From an uncultured Bacteroidia bacterium (lineage in GTDB: Bacteria; Bacteroidota; Bacteroidia; J057; CALAJH01), in the NCBI GenBank assembly GCA_937922655.1, contig CALAJH010000016.1, forward strand, positions 30,326 to 94,325: 64,000 bases of DNA, given 5' to 3'. Of the stretch, positions 1-8,638 are shown one piece after another. Every line of letters begins with the position of its first letter. Within the stretch, counting starts at the first letter, position 1. The translations under genes were made by a program, and so were the position numbers. The notes beneath the pieces are model-generated. The model was not told where the DNA came from, did not search any database, and was given only the letters and a program-made list of their open reading frames with translations.

Positions 1-1319
1 CGATTGAGCGCTTCTTTGTCGGTGTTGTGAACGAGGCGGTCGAAAAAACGTTGGAGTTTTCTTTTTTGCGCGGCGACGTTGACGGCCTGCGATGGAGAAA
101 GTACGCCCGAGGTGGTCTGCAGTCGCTCGAAGGTTTGAAAAACGTGGTCGAAGTAAGGTTGAAAGGTGTCGCGCTTCCAGAGTCGTTCGGCACAAAGGCG
201 TTTTAATGCGTTTTCGGATTTGAGGACGTCTTGAAGCTCGAAGCGCATTTGTTTAAGTTTTTCGGCGTCGTTGTGGGAAACGAGCGTGGCGCCGGGCCGG
301 CGCAAGACGGCGGGAAAAGGGACGTCGAAGGCGGCGAACGTTTCTTTGAGTTGCAACCAATAGGCCAATTCGCCGGGGCCGGCCAAATACGCGAGCGAAG
401 GAAGTATCGTTTCCTGATAAACGGGTCGCAAAACGACGTTGGGACTGAAAAATACGGGCGGTTTGTCGAGCAGTTGGGACAGGGACATTTTACGGTCGGA
501 ACCTTTGAGCAAAAATTCGTCGCCGTCGCGTTCGAGGCGGTAGCGTCCCGAGTCGTCGAGGTAAAAAAGATTGGGGTTGCGGATGCGGGCTTGGGGGGCG
601 TAACCGAGGGCGGAAAGTTTGCGTGTGGTTTCGATGGCGGCCAACGCCCCGACGCCCTCGGTTAATTCCCGTTCGACGACGGGAAAAAACAAAGCTTTGA
701 GTTCGTCGTCGTCGCCGTCGACGACGACGAGTCCGTACGGACCGAAAAGTTTGTCGAGCCAAGCGCGAAAGGCGTCGTTCCAATTGATTCCGGGTCGGTA
801 GAAGGGGCGGGCGTGCGCCGGTACGCGCGACAAACCCGGAGCGACGACGTTGCGCCCCACCGCGCCCCACAACGCCCCCGGATAAACGACTTTTTGGTCG
901 TAACTCAAATAAGTGTGATTAACCTCTTGCGCGTCGTGGTCTTCGCCCGCCATCCAAAAAACGGGCACGACCTTGCGCCCGGGTAGGATTTTTTCCCATG
1001 CCTGCGCCCATTTTATGGCGCCGACGGCTTTGTAAATAATGTACAACGGGCCGCCGAAAAGCACGGGCTGTTGGCCGGTCGTTATACAGAACGTCGTTTT
1101 TTCTCCCAACGCGGCGATGGCCGCCTGCACCGGTTTGCGCCGGGGAAGATTTTGATACTGCCTTTGCAGGACGGCGGTCAAAACGGCGCGACGTTCGACG
1201 GGAAAACGGCGTTCGCGAACGATGCACTCGGGTTCGGGGCGTACGGGCGACCAACGATAAAACGGCCTCAGGGCTTCGGCTTCGCGGAGATAATCCTCTA
1301 CGGGTGATTTCACGGGCAT
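1..1319 (-). CDS. bshC: Putative cysteine ligase BshC (bacillithiol synthesis), 3' end cut by window edge
   Basis: BshC is thought to add cysteine to glucosaminyl-malate in the last step of bacillithiol synthesis in the cytoplasm. The reading frame from the ATG at 1317-1319 stays open to base 1, giving about 439 residues of a family usually near 530, so the C-terminus lies outside the window. Seen in the frame: TTGQQPVLFGGPLYIIYKA near residue 85, then PVFWMAGEDHDAQEVNH, and further on SPNVVLRPVYQETILPS and GPGELAYWLQLKE, all hallmark stretches of BshC. It lies 31 bases downstream of the FemAB-like gene on the same strand and probably shares its transcript. The family assignment is firm; the exact chemistry of BshC is still inferred in the literature. 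Confidence 0.93.
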   Translation of the reverse strand, partial: MPVKSPVEDYLREAEALRPFYRWSPVRPEPECIVRERRFPVERRAVLTAVLQRQYQNLPRRKPVQAAIAALGEKTTFCITTGQQPVLFGGPLYIIYKAVGAIKWAQAWEKILPGRKVVPVFWMAGEDHDAQEVNHTYLSYDQKVVYPGALWGAVGRNVVAPGLSRVPAHARPFYRPGINWNDAFRAWLDKLFGPYGLVVVDGDDDELKALFFPVVERELTEGVGALAAIETTRKLSALGYAPQARIRNPNLFYLDDSGRYRLERDGDEFLLKGSDRKMSLSQLLDKPPVFFSPNVVLRPVYQETILPSLAYLAGPGELAYWLQLKETFAAFDVPFPAVLRRPGATLVSHNDAEKLKQMRFELQDVLKSENALKRLCAERLWKRDTFQPYFDHVFQTFERLQTTSGVLSPSQAVNVAAQKRKLQRFFDRLVHNTDKEALN

Positions 1320-1350
1320 ATTGGGACGCGTAAAATTACGCAATAATCCA

Positions 1351-2268
1351 TCAACCTTTCCACGCCCTCCACAAACGCAAGGCACGGTTCGGGGTATGCG
1401 ACACCGCCAAATACGCTACGCTTTGCGCCCCCATGCCCCGATGCGCCGCCTCCACGCCTTTGAGCATACTGCCCAAATAATCCAAACGCTTCAAACCCAG
1501 CTCTCGGCCCTTTTCCATGGCCAGCCAATCCATACGCTCGTTAACGACGCGCGAACGATACGCGGGGTCTTGGCCGCTCAAAAGCGCGTACAACGTTCGC
1601 TCGTCGTATACAAACCAACGTATTTTAAAAGGATGGTCGTTTTCGTCCCGGGCAACGACACAAAAACTCGAACGCGCCGCCGGCGACAAAAACACGTTCT
1701 CGAACCATGGGCGCGAAAACGGCGGTTTCAAGCCCTGACGCGCGAAAGTCAGACGCATCAATCGATAAAGATTTTCGGCGCACGCGGCGTCGGGCGGCTC
1801 AACGGAAAAACGGGCGCCAACGTCGGTTTGACGAAGGTTTTGCCGTCCGTCTTTGGAAAAATTTTTCAGTAAAACTTCGGGGTCGGAAATATCGTCAATG
1901 ACTTGCGAATAGCGGGTAAGCAACGTCATGCCTTTCCAGTAAAAGGGCAAACCGTCTTTAAGGTCTTCGTGGAATTGCAAACTTAATCCGTCGTAAGCGG
2001 GCAAACGCGCAAGGAGTTCGGACAAAATTCTTTGGCGTTTGCCTATGGAGAAGGGATGACGAAAATAAACGGACACGCGAGGGGTCAGCGGCGGCTGTTC
2101 AATGAAGGTCATGCCCCATTTTTTTCGGACGGCGTACGGAAAGGCGGCCAGCAAACCGTGGTCGTCGAAAAGGGTGGCGCAATGCCAGTCTCCGGCGGCG
2201 GCGTCCCACCAGTCCGCACGGGCGAAAAAGCCGGCCGGGGCTAACTTTCGATAGGCGTCGGTTCCCAA
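1351..2268 (-). CDS. FemAB/GNAT-like acyltransferase
   Basis: A 305-residue protein resembling the FemAB-like acyl-CoA N-acyltransferase fold (BioF2-like acetyltransferase domain). It has an aromatic-rich N-terminus (ARADWWDAAAGDWHCATLFD), a central segment with FSKDGRQNLRQ, and a C-terminal half with the pattern RWFVYDERTLYALLSGQDP followed by GLKRLDYLGSM, typical of the second GNAT-like lobe. Members transfer aminoacyl or acyl groups to peptidoglycan, lipid or polysaccharide acceptors; the acceptor here cannot be read from sequence. No ATG fits the N-terminus, so a TTG at 2266-2268 is chosen. This overlaps the end of the bestrophin gene by 28 bases and suggests coupled translation. bshC follows. 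Confidence 0.7.
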   Translation of the reverse strand: MGTDAYRKLAPAGFFARADWWDAAAGDWHCATLFDDHGLLAAFPYAVRKKWGMTFIEQPPLTPRVSVYFRHPFSIGKRQRILSELLARLPAYDGLSLQFHEDLKDGLPFYWKGMTLLTRYSQVIDDISDPEVLLKNFSKDGRQNLRQTDVGARFSVEPPDAACAENLYRLMRLTFARQGLKPPFSRPWFENVFLSPAARSSFCVVARDENDHPFKIRWFVYDERTLYALLSGQDPAYRSRVVNERMDWLAMEKGRELGLKRLDYLGSMLKGVEAAHRGMGAQSVAYLAVSHTPNRALRLWRAWKG

Positions 2269-3197
2269 CGGGATTCGGCGGGGTTGAGCAGTATTTCGTA
2301 GACGTTGCGATGAATGGTGTTGACGATGGTATCCATAGGGATGTCGTTGAGGTCGGTGCCAAAGGGGTCTTCGATTTCCTCGCCGATGATTTCAAGGCCC
2401 GCCATGGCGTAAAATATCAACATCACCGCCGGAATCGTCCAATAATGGAGTTCGTGGTAAATGCCGAAGGGAAGGGTGAGAATGTAAATGAGAATAAAAA
2501 ATTTAAGGTGCAGGGTATAAGAACCGGGGAGCGGGGTTTTTTTGATGCGCTCGCAACCGCCGATGTAGTTGGTGAATTCGGTGAGGAGGTTGGAAAAAAC
2601 CAAAACGTACGCGTTTCCGTTGGGGCATGCGGCCAAATACGCCATGACCCGCGAATACAAGGTGGACATGAGAAAATTGGGAACGTGTTCGCAGTCGCGC
2701 GCGCGGGCCAAAACTTCGGGCGAAAGGTCTTTCATTTCGGAAAAATCCACGCCTTTTCGCAAATGCTCTTTAAACGCAAAACAATAACTGCTCAGCAAAC
2801 CGGCGTAGCGGCGGCGCAGTTCTATATCGTGGTACGGCAGGATTTGTGAAAGACTGATGGCCATGTTGCGACTGGTATTGACGAGGCCGCCGACGATTTT
2901 GCGTCCCTCCCACCAACGGTCGTAAGCCGAGTTCGAACGCATGGCCAAAAGAAAACCCAACGTCAAACCCAAGACTTGATGCGTCGTCGTCGAAATTTTT
3001 TCGTCTTTTTTCAACACCTCCAAATGAAAATAAACGAAAAACCAACCGTACAGCCCTACCAATATCGTGCTAAACAAGAGTTGGTAAATGGTTGAGGTTT
3101 GGTGCAGGCGTTTAAGAAAGCCAAACCAGTTTTTTTGTTCGCGGGCCGCCTTAAACGCGATAGAGTCCGTCAGGCCTCGTTTTTTGTATTCGGACAT
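2241..3197 (-). CDS. Bestrophin family anion channel
   Basis: An inner-membrane protein of 318 residues in the bestrophin/UPF0187 (YneE) family, which forms pentameric anion-permeable channels. The family pattern is clear: an N-terminal hydrophobic hairpin (IYQLLFSTILVGLYGWFFVY), then LGLTLGFLLAMRSNSAYDRWWEGRK with the conserved NSAYDRWWE core, later a second hydrophobic pair (KFFILIYILTLPFGIYHEL, then a segment near FYAMAGLEIIGEEIEDPFG), and the acidic IEDPFGTD motif. The ATG at 3195-3197 (MSEYKKRG) is preferred over a TTG seven codons upstream. It is the first gene of a same-strand run with the FemAB-like gene and bshC. Regulation is unknown; a TACATTTG box on this strand at 3458-3465 is a possible but distant promoter. 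Confidence 0.9.
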   Translation of the reverse strand: MSEYKKRGLTDSIAFKAAREQKNWFGFLKRLHQTSTIYQLLFSTILVGLYGWFFVYFHLEVLKKDEKISTTTHQVLGLTLGFLLAMRSNSAYDRWWEGRKIVGGLVNTSRNMAISLSQILPYHDIELRRRYAGLLSSYCFAFKEHLRKGVDFSEMKDLSPEVLARARDCEHVPNFLMSTLYSRVMAYLAACPNGNAYVLVFSNLLTEFTNYIGGCERIKKTPLPGSYTLHLKFFILIYILTLPFGIYHELHYWTIPAVMLIFYAMAGLEIIGEEIEDPFGTDLNDIPMDTIVNTIHRNVYEILLNPAESRWEPTPIES

Positions 3198-3560
3198 CGT
3201 TCGCAGTGCATTTAGCAAGCGAAATTAATAAAATAATTATGCCGATTCGCCGCTTTTTCGACGAACCGACTCCGGAGTGGTAACAACCAACGAGAACGGC
3301 GAAGGCCGTTCTCAACATCTTAACATTAAAGGGGATTGTTTTGATGTTTCATCCTTACCCGTTTGCCCTCGTTATGGGTTTAACGCTAGCCAAGCATGGC
3401 TTGGCGTTTCGTTTTTTGCGATAACATCCCTTTTGGGTATGATGCGATTTCGCGATGCAAATGTAACGCTTTTAAGCCCGTGGATATTTTTTTTCATCGT
3501 TGCCCACGGTACACCGGCGCCTACGTCGGATTTTGGCGCTAAAATTGTCATACCAACGGT
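3198..3560. other. Divergent intergenic region with two hairpins
   Basis: No convincing gene. The region holds a perfect 9-bp stem with a GAAG loop at 3292-3313 (GAGAACGGC/GCCGTTCTC). A second stem, CCAAGC-ATG-GCTTGG, lies at 3390-3404 and is followed by CGTTTCGTTTTTTG, which looks like a plus-strand intrinsic terminator. No plus-strand protein gene lies upstream, so the pair may mark a small RNA or an attenuated leader of the gene at 3561. A bestrophin-side -7 box (TACATTTG, minus) is at 3458-3465. Confidence 0.4.
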
Positions 3561-4301
3561 ATGACAAAGCTTTTATTTTTATTGTTGGCGCCGGCTTCGG
3601 CGTGGGCGCAAGGAGGATTGGGGTATTTTTACATGGGTACGGGTGCGGCCGACTTGGGCAAGTATCAATCGGCGCTGCAAACAAGCCTCGGCGACGATCT
3701 TCAAATCGTGGGACCGGGCATACACTTCGGCGGGCGCGGCATGGGAAGTTTCGGCAATCGCGTGTTTATCGGCGGCAACGGTTTTAGCGGAACGTTTGCT
3801 TCCGGCGAAACCGCCAACGGCGCGGCGGAAGTCAATTTGGCAATGGGATTTTTCAACATCGGGGTCGCCGCCGTTGCCCGCAACCGCGTTCTCTTCGTCC
3901 CTTTTATCGGCATCGGGGCAGGAGGCACGGGGGTGAGCCTCAAAAACGAAAACCCCGCCCGTTCCGTCTATTTCGACCAAACCGCCGCCGTCGCTTACGA
4001 ACGCACCCGAAAATACTCAAACAGCGGCTTTGGGGCCGAAGCGGGCGTAAGTCTGCAATTTATTGTAACGGGCAAACGCGAAAATCCCGCCGGCTTGGCG
4101 CTCGGCCTTGAAGCCGGCGGACTTTTGCGTGCCCCGGGACGGTGGAGGGACTCCGACGGCAACGTCATTCGCGGCCCGGAACGCATGGGTTTTCAAGGCG
4201 CATACCTACGCCTGACCATCGGCGGCGGCGGTTTCAGCATTAAAAACAATCGCCGAAAAAAACAAAACTCCGACTTTTCCTTCCCCCCCTCCGAAAATTA
4301 A
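3561..4301 (+). CDS. Secreted or outer-membrane glycine-rich protein, unknown function
   Basis: A 246-residue protein with a clear signal peptide (MTKLLFLLLAPASAWAQ, cleavage likely after the AWA). The mature part is glycine-rich with alternating hydrophobic stretches, for example FIGIGAGGTGVSLK and LALGLEAGGLLRAPG, ending in AYLRLTIGGGGFSIKNNR. This pattern suits beta-strands of a small outer-membrane barrel or surface-associated protein, but I recognise no family. The C-terminus is basic and lacks the T9SS sorting pattern. It stands alone, facing the FAD oxidoreductase gene, and is separated from it by a hairpin at 4324-4363. Confidence 0.7.
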   Translation: MTKLLFLLLAPASAWAQGGLGYFYMGTGAADLGKYQSALQTSLGDDLQIVGPGIHFGGRGMGSFGNRVFIGGNGFSGTFASGETANGAAEVNLAMGFFNIGVAAVARNRVLFVPFIGIGAGGTGVSLKNENPARSVYFDQTAAVAYERTRKYSNSGFGAEAGVSLQFIVTGKRENPAGLALGLEAGGLLRAPGRWRDSDGNVIRGPERMGFQGAYLRLTIGGGGFSIKNNRRKKQNSDFSFPPSEN

Positions 4302-4323
4302 CCGTCGTTAAAAAAACACATTC

Positions 4324-4363
4324 GGCCCTTGCGCGTTTCCAACCACGGCGGTGCGTAAGGGCC
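4324..4363. terminator. Intergenic hairpin between convergent genes
   Basis: An 11-base stem, GGCCCTTGCGC paired with GCGTAAGGGCC (one G-T-type mismatch), enclosing an 18-base loop. Read on the minus strand it is followed by GAATGTGTTTTTTTAAC, so it most likely ends transcripts of the FAD oxidoreductase gene. Confidence 0.6.
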
Positions 4364-4375
4364 TCAAATTATAAA

Positions 4376-5503
4376 TTAGGCGCGATTAACCATCAGGGGA
4401 ACGATTTCTTGGGCGACGGCTCCCGCCAACGCCACGCCCATGCCGCCCATACGCACGGCGCAAAAGAGTTTTGGACGGATTTCGCCGACGACGGGCCGTT
4501 TGTCCGACAAACCGAAAGCCATCGTTCCCGCCCAACGATATTCGATTTCGACGCCGGGCGCGTACGGCAATATCGTTTCACGGAGCCGGCGTTCGAGTTC
4601 GGCGAATATGCGTGGATTGCCTTCAAGCGACAGGGTGCGCTCCTCGTCAAAATCCAAGTTTCTGCCGCCGCCCAACAATACGCGTCCGTCCAAGTCCCGA
4701 AAGTAATAAAAACCCTCGTCCCAGTGGAAGCTTCCGTGTAAGCGCAGTCCGGCGACGGGCGCGGTTACCAACACCAATCCTCGCGCGGGAACGACCTCCA
4801 ATTCGGGCAAAAGTTCGGCGGCGTAAGCGTTGGTGCACACGCACACCGCCCGAAAACGAAAAACATGCTCGCGCAGATTGCCCGGGCCGAGCACATGAAC
4901 CGTTACGCCGTCGCCGTCGGATTCGACGGTCTTGACCACGCAACCGGTCAGTATCGCCCCCCCGTTTTCGGTAACGCAACGACTCAAAGCTTTGGCCGTT
5001 TTTCCCGAATGCAACGTTCCTTCGTGAACGTTTTTGGCCATCGCCCGAACCCCCGCCATGCCCGATTCGGCAATTTTTTCGTCGGCGGGAAAAAAAACGT
5101 CGGCGCCGACGACGGGTCGTAAAAAATCGTTGAGTTCGTCGAGGCGGTCGAGGACGGCAGGGTCGTCAAGGAGTTCGTAGCCGCCGCAAGGAACGTAACC
5201 CGTGGCGGCGTCGGACAAGCGCCGGCGTAAAATCTTCAAACCGCGATAACGCCGTTCAACCAAATCGAGCGTTGCCGCGTCGCCCATCGTGCGACGGTCG
5301 GAAAGAATTTCGGTCGGCGAACCAAAACACGCGAAACCGGCGTTGCGCAGCGTCGCGCCCGTAGCCAACACCCCGCGCTCCATAACCAACACCGAACGTC
5401 CCGCCTCGGCCAACTCCGCCGCCACCGACAAACCGACGATTCCGCCTCCCACCACCCCAAATTCAAACCCCTCCTCGATTTCCCGTTCCCAATACGTTCG
5501 CAT
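4376..5503 (-). CDS. FAD-dependent amino-acid/amine oxidoreductase (DAO family)
   Basis: A 375-residue flavoprotein of the D-amino-acid oxidase/glycine oxidase superfamily. The N-terminal Rossmann dinucleotide motif is GVVGGGIVGLSVAAEL (about residues 16-31), followed by the acidic end of strand two (VMERG) and LATGATLRNAGFACFG, a region typical of DadA/YurR-like enzymes. Near the C-terminus, YRWAGTMAFGLSDKRPVVGE and MGGMGVALAGAVAQEI complete the FAD domain. There is no signal peptide, so it is cytoplasmic or a peripheral membrane protein. The substrate cannot be predicted. It is transcribed alone from a good promoter at 5515-5544, with only about 11 bases between the -7 box and the ATG. Confidence 0.85.
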   Translation of the reverse strand: MRTYWEREIEEGFEFGVVGGGIVGLSVAAELAEAGRSVLVMERGVLATGATLRNAGFACFGSPTEILSDRRTMGDAATLDLVERRYRGLKILRRRLSDAATGYVPCGGYELLDDPAVLDRLDELNDFLRPVVGADVFFPADEKIAESGMAGVRAMAKNVHEGTLHSGKTAKALSRCVTENGGAILTGCVVKTVESDGDGVTVHVLGPGNLREHVFRFRAVCVCTNAYAAELLPELEVVPARGLVLVTAPVAGLRLHGSFHWDEGFYYFRDLDGRVLLGGGRNLDFDEERTLSLEGNPRIFAELERRLRETILPYAPGVEIEYRWAGTMAFGLSDKRPVVGEIRPKLFCAVRMGGMGVALAGAVAQEIVPLMVNRA

Positions 5504-5514
5504 GGCGAAATTTG

Positions 5515-5544
5515 CAAATATAAATTTTTCCGGTTTGATTCAAA
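5515..5544 (-). promoter_or_regulatory. Bacteroidota-type promoter of the FAD oxidoreductase
   Basis: On the minus strand: TTTG (5541-5544), 18-base spacer, TATATTTG (5515-5522), then 11 bases to the ATG at 5503. This fits the TTTG-N17..22-TAnnTTTG form and implies a leader of only a few bases. Confidence 0.7.
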
Positions 5545-5708
5545 AATTTGACGGTATGCAACGGCCGCCTCAAAAGAGTTTGTCCATCGGTATTCAAAAA
5601 ATCCCGTTAAAAACAACCGTTCCCATGGGAGGTGTCGGGTATAATCGCCGTTGGCTTAGCGACGTTGAAAACGTAAATTGAATTCAAGTATTGTTTATTG
5701 AAATTTAT

Positions 5709-5716
5709 TATCTTTG
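5709..5716 (+). promoter_or_regulatory. -7 promoter box of the T9SS propeller gene
   Basis: TATCTTTG at 5709-5716, 36 bases before the ATG at 5753. The nearest upstream TTG (5691-5693) leaves a short 15-base spacer, so only the -7 element is secure. Confidence 0.55.
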
Positions 5717-5752
5717 CGGTAAGAGCATATTGAGCAAACATTATATTCATTT

Positions 5753-7774
5753 ATGAAAAAAATTTTTCGATTTGCCGTCTTTTTTCTGGTTTTTCCACTG
5801 TCGGTCGTAGGTCAGAATGCGCGTCGCATCGTGGCGGCGGGGGAAAAATTGTCGGTTTACAACCCTTTGACCCAAACTTATAAAGAGGTCGGGGATTATG
5901 GACGGGTGGTGGACATGGCCGTGCGCGACTCGACGGCTTTTTTATTAACGCCCACGTCCTTACGGACGCTCAACTTGGAAACGGGAGCGACGATGGATTT
6001 ACGCGAATCGTTGTCGGACGCGCGTCGTTTGGCTCTCGACACCGACGGGGGCGTTTGGGTTACGCATTCGGGCGGCAAAATCCGCGACTATCACGGCGTT
6101 TTCGTTGTTTCGGGCGGCGTTTTCGGCGACGAAACCGACAACGCCACCGTCGGTTTTTTCGACGGGCAGGAATATACCGTCTGGGGCGGTATTGACGAAG
6201 AGTCGATACAGGACGCCGTCTTTGAAGCGCCGTATTTGTACGTTACGGCGCAAAACCGGGTCTTAAAATACGACGTAAACCTTAAAAAGGGGGTGGCCGA
6301 GGCGGCCTTGCCCGGGTGCCGACGCTTGGCGATTGCGGGCGATTACCTTTTTTGCGGCAAATGGTTCGGCGCAACGGGCGGATACCTGACCGTCCTCGAT
6401 AAATCCGACCTGAGCATCGTTCACGAATTTGCCGACGTCGACGACGAAACCAACGGTTTGGCGTATGCTTCGGGCAAAATGTTCGTAACCGTTCCGGGAG
6501 GGTGGATGTCCACTATGGGCAAAATACTGGAAATCGATTTGTCTTCGATGGCCGTCTCATGGACCTTGCCGCTGGGCGAAGAAGGCGCGGGCGTTGGCAA
6601 TTTTGTGCGTTTTGGAAACGACTTGTGGACTTTGTGCGGTGCGGCGGGCAATTTCCTGCGCCTCAACCCCCTTACCCGCGAATACGAACTCATCCCCGTT
6701 CAGCTCGAAATCAATTCCTATTCGCCGACTTGGTACGTAAACGACAGCCTCTTGGCCGTTTCGACGGGACCGGGGACGGCCTTGTTCAACGTCCGTTCTC
6801 GAAATTGGGAAAATACGCAATTTTTGGACTTTTCTCCCGCCGCCTTTTTGTCCTTGCCCGAACATTCGACGATATACGCCACCGTTACCGACTATTTTTC
6901 TTACGGAAAAACATACGTATTGGATGCAACGGGCGCGAAAGTGGATTCGTTCTCGGTAGGGATTTCTCCGGAAGCCCTTGCTTACGACCCTCGTCCCGTT
7001 CGCGAATACCTTACCAAATTCAGCGAAAAACTTATGCCTTTGCAATCCACGGCGGCCATACCCGAACCTCCGACGGGAGTGGCCGTCGCCGGCGGAAAGG
7101 TGTATGCGTCGTTTCCGGGCTATATTTGGACGGGAATCGGGACGTTTCGGTGGATTGACGATTCGGGCCGTTTGTTTACCGACGGGGTGCGCGTTGCGGG
7201 TGCGGGTGCGGGAAAATTGGCCGTCTTCGACGGCACAACGCCCATGGTATTCGAATCGGGCGCAGGACTTTCCCACGGGCTTTTCATACGCGAAGGTACG
7301 CTTTTCGCCGCCGGCCCCGTCGTCGCCAATTACAGCCTCAATACCGGCGAAACCATTGCCGGAAACTGGGCGGATTTTGCACCCGTCGCCGGCGCATCGG
7401 TCGACCCCAACGGCGATTATTATCTCGTCAAACCCGATGGCGAATGCATACGCTTTTCCAACAACGGCACGGCCTTGGACGCCTTTGGAGAGGCAATTGA
7501 ATTGATTGCCGTACAATACGGCGAAGCTTACGACGACACCACCGTCGTTTCGCGGCCCAAGTCGGGGCTTGCCGTACAACCTCTCTATCCCAACCCCTGC
7601 CGAGACCAAATTATACTTCCGATGGTAACGACGGGCGAAATCTACGACGTTTCGGGCAGAAAAATGGCGACGTTCGAAGCGACCAGCGTCTTGGACACGT
7701 CAAAATTACTTCCCGGAACCTACGCCCTTCGCACCCCGCAGGGACGCTTTGTTTTTCAAAAAGCCGGAGAGTAA
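5753..7774 (+). CDS. Secreted beta-propeller-like surface protein with T9SS type A sorting domain
   Basis: A 673-residue protein with a signal peptide (MKKIFRFAVFFLVFPLSVVGQ). The body has repeated blade-like units of the form YDV..GVAEAALPGCRRLAIAGDYLF and NGLAYASGKMFVTVPGG, as in YncE/DUF5074-type propellers. The last 75 or so residues begin LYPNPCRDQIILP, continue with GEIYDVSGRKMATF, and end LLPGTYALRTPQGRFVFQK, which is the pattern of a T9SS type A sorting domain. It should therefore cross the outer membrane and be released or anchored at the surface. No enzymatic motif is visible; a binding or structural role is inference. It has its own promoter and is followed by a long terminator stem. 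Confidence 0.85.
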   Translation: MKKIFRFAVFFLVFPLSVVGQNARRIVAAGEKLSVYNPLTQTYKEVGDYGRVVDMAVRDSTAFLLTPTSLRTLNLETGATMDLRESLSDARRLALDTDGGVWVTHSGGKIRDYHGVFVVSGGVFGDETDNATVGFFDGQEYTVWGGIDEESIQDAVFEAPYLYVTAQNRVLKYDVNLKKGVAEAALPGCRRLAIAGDYLFCGKWFGATGGYLTVLDKSDLSIVHEFADVDDETNGLAYASGKMFVTVPGGWMSTMGKILEIDLSSMAVSWTLPLGEEGAGVGNFVRFGNDLWTLCGAAGNFLRLNPLTREYELIPVQLEINSYSPTWYVNDSLLAVSTGPGTALFNVRSRNWENTQFLDFSPAAFLSLPEHSTIYATVTDYFSYGKTYVLDATGAKVDSFSVGISPEALAYDPRPVREYLTKFSEKLMPLQSTAAIPEPPTGVAVAGGKVYASFPGYIWTGIGTFRWIDDSGRLFTDGVRVAGAGAGKLAVFDGTTPMVFESGAGLSHGLFIREGTLFAAGPVVANYSLNTGETIAGNWADFAPVAGASVDPNGDYYLVKPDGECIRFSNNGTALDAFGEAIELIAVQYGEAYDDTTVVSRPKSGLAVQPLYPNPCRDQIILPMVTTGEIYDVSGRKMATFEATSVLDTSKLLPGTYALRTPQGRFVFQKAGE

Positions 7775-7789
7775 GAAGATGAAAATTCG

Positions 7790-7852
7790 GGTGGCGCCAA
7801 ACCGATAATCACGAAAAATCGACGATTATTTGTTTGGCGTCACCGTTTTTTC
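7790..7852 (+). terminator. Long-stem intrinsic terminator
   Basis: Left arm 7790-7810 and right arm 7824-7844 pair over 18 of 21 positions around a 13-base loop and are followed by GTTTTTTC. It sits 16 bases after the stop of the T9SS propeller gene. The stem core (CAAAC..ATAA) recurs in the structure at 15015-15118. Confidence 0.8.
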
Positions 7853-7934
7853 ATCATTGCTTGTTTAATCGTTCCGCAATGCAAAACAATCCCCCAAAAC
7901 AAAACTAATTGTAAAAAATTTTTGTTTTTAAAAT

Positions 7935-8339
7935 TTAAGTAGTAGAGGGGAGGGGGATAAGTTTTTTGACGACGTCCGTAAGATGATTTTTATTCCATGG
8001 TTTGGACATAAACTCGTTCAGCCCGCCGTTGTCGCGTGCATTTTGCACGGCTCTGGGGTCGGCCTGCCCCGAAAGCATAATTTTGGCCACGTGGGGGAAC
8101 CTTTTGTGTACCTCAACCAAGAACTTGTCGCCTCGCGTAACGGGCATAAGCCAGTCGGAGATGACGACGGCAAGGTTGTATTGGTCGGAGTACTCCTCAA
8201 TAAGTTCCCACGCTTCTTCGGCTCCTTCCGCTATTTCGACGACCACTTCGTTCCCCAAAGCTTGGGATAGCTGCCGAAGGAGCGTGTCAAGGATGGCTTT
8301 TTCGTCGTCCACACAAAGGATGTAGTAAGGCTTTTTCAT
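7935..8339 (-). CDS. Stand-alone response regulator receiver domain
   Basis: A 134-residue CheY-like receiver domain with no output domain. Key residues are present: acidic pocket VDDE (D11, D12), phosphoacceptor D62 in VISDWLMP, the S90 of LSGQAD, and K113 in MSKPW. It would take a phosphoryl group from a histidine kinase and act by protein contact. The KPW ending and LSGQAD resemble receivers of the RpfG/hybrid-kinase type more than chemotaxis CheY. No kinase is adjacent; the nearest in this window is at 44909-47464. It is transcribed alone. Confidence 0.9.
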   Translation of the reverse strand: MKKPYYILCVDDEKAILDTLLRQLSQALGNEVVVEIAEGAEEAWELIEEYSDQYNLAVVISDWLMPVTRGDKFLVEVHKRFPHVAKIMLSGQADPRAVQNARDNGGLNEFMSKPWNKNHLTDVVKKLIPLPSTT

Positions 8340-8526
8340 ATTCTTAACTATTTAGGTACTTAAATAATTTATTTCGGCTTTTCAAGGGAAATTTTAATTT
8401 CCACAAGAAATGTCTTTTATGAACTTATACGATCGTTACATGTGTTATGTTTCGTTAAAAGCATATTTTTTAAATTCTCTATGCCGTTTAGGATAGGTTA
8501 ATGAAAAATGAAAAAGTTTTTCTTTG

Positions 8527-8534
8527 CAAATATA
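8527..8534 (-). promoter_or_regulatory. -7 promoter box, probably for the response regulator
   Basis: TATATTTG on the minus strand at 8527-8534, about 190 bases upstream of the response regulator ATG, with no intervening gene. No clear -33 element is seen. Confidence 0.35.
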
Positions 8535-8595
8535 GGAATGAATTTTTGAAAAAAAAAATGTCTCTATGGACTTAAATTCGGCAATAATCTCGGTT

Positions 8596-8627
8596 TTTGT
8601 TCGTTAGGCCGGTGCGGGGTATTTTTG
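8596..8627 (+). promoter_or_regulatory. Bacteroidota-type promoter of the nitroreductase
   Basis: TTTG at 8596-8599, a 20-base spacer, and TATTTTTG at 8620-8627. The first ATG after it is at 8639, 11 bases on, so translation upstream of this point is excluded. Confidence 0.75.
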
Positions 8628-8638
8628 CAAATTGGAAA

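Noticed and set aside
3277-3564. A 95-codon plus-strand frame in the bestrophin upstream region
   Set aside because: It crosses both hairpins, starts without a promoter, and shows no coding-like codon bias.
6557-7609. A 350-codon open frame antisense to the T9SS propeller gene
   Set aside because: No family motif, odd residue composition, and the sense strand has a signal peptide and sorting domain. Antisense open frames are expected with this codon bias.
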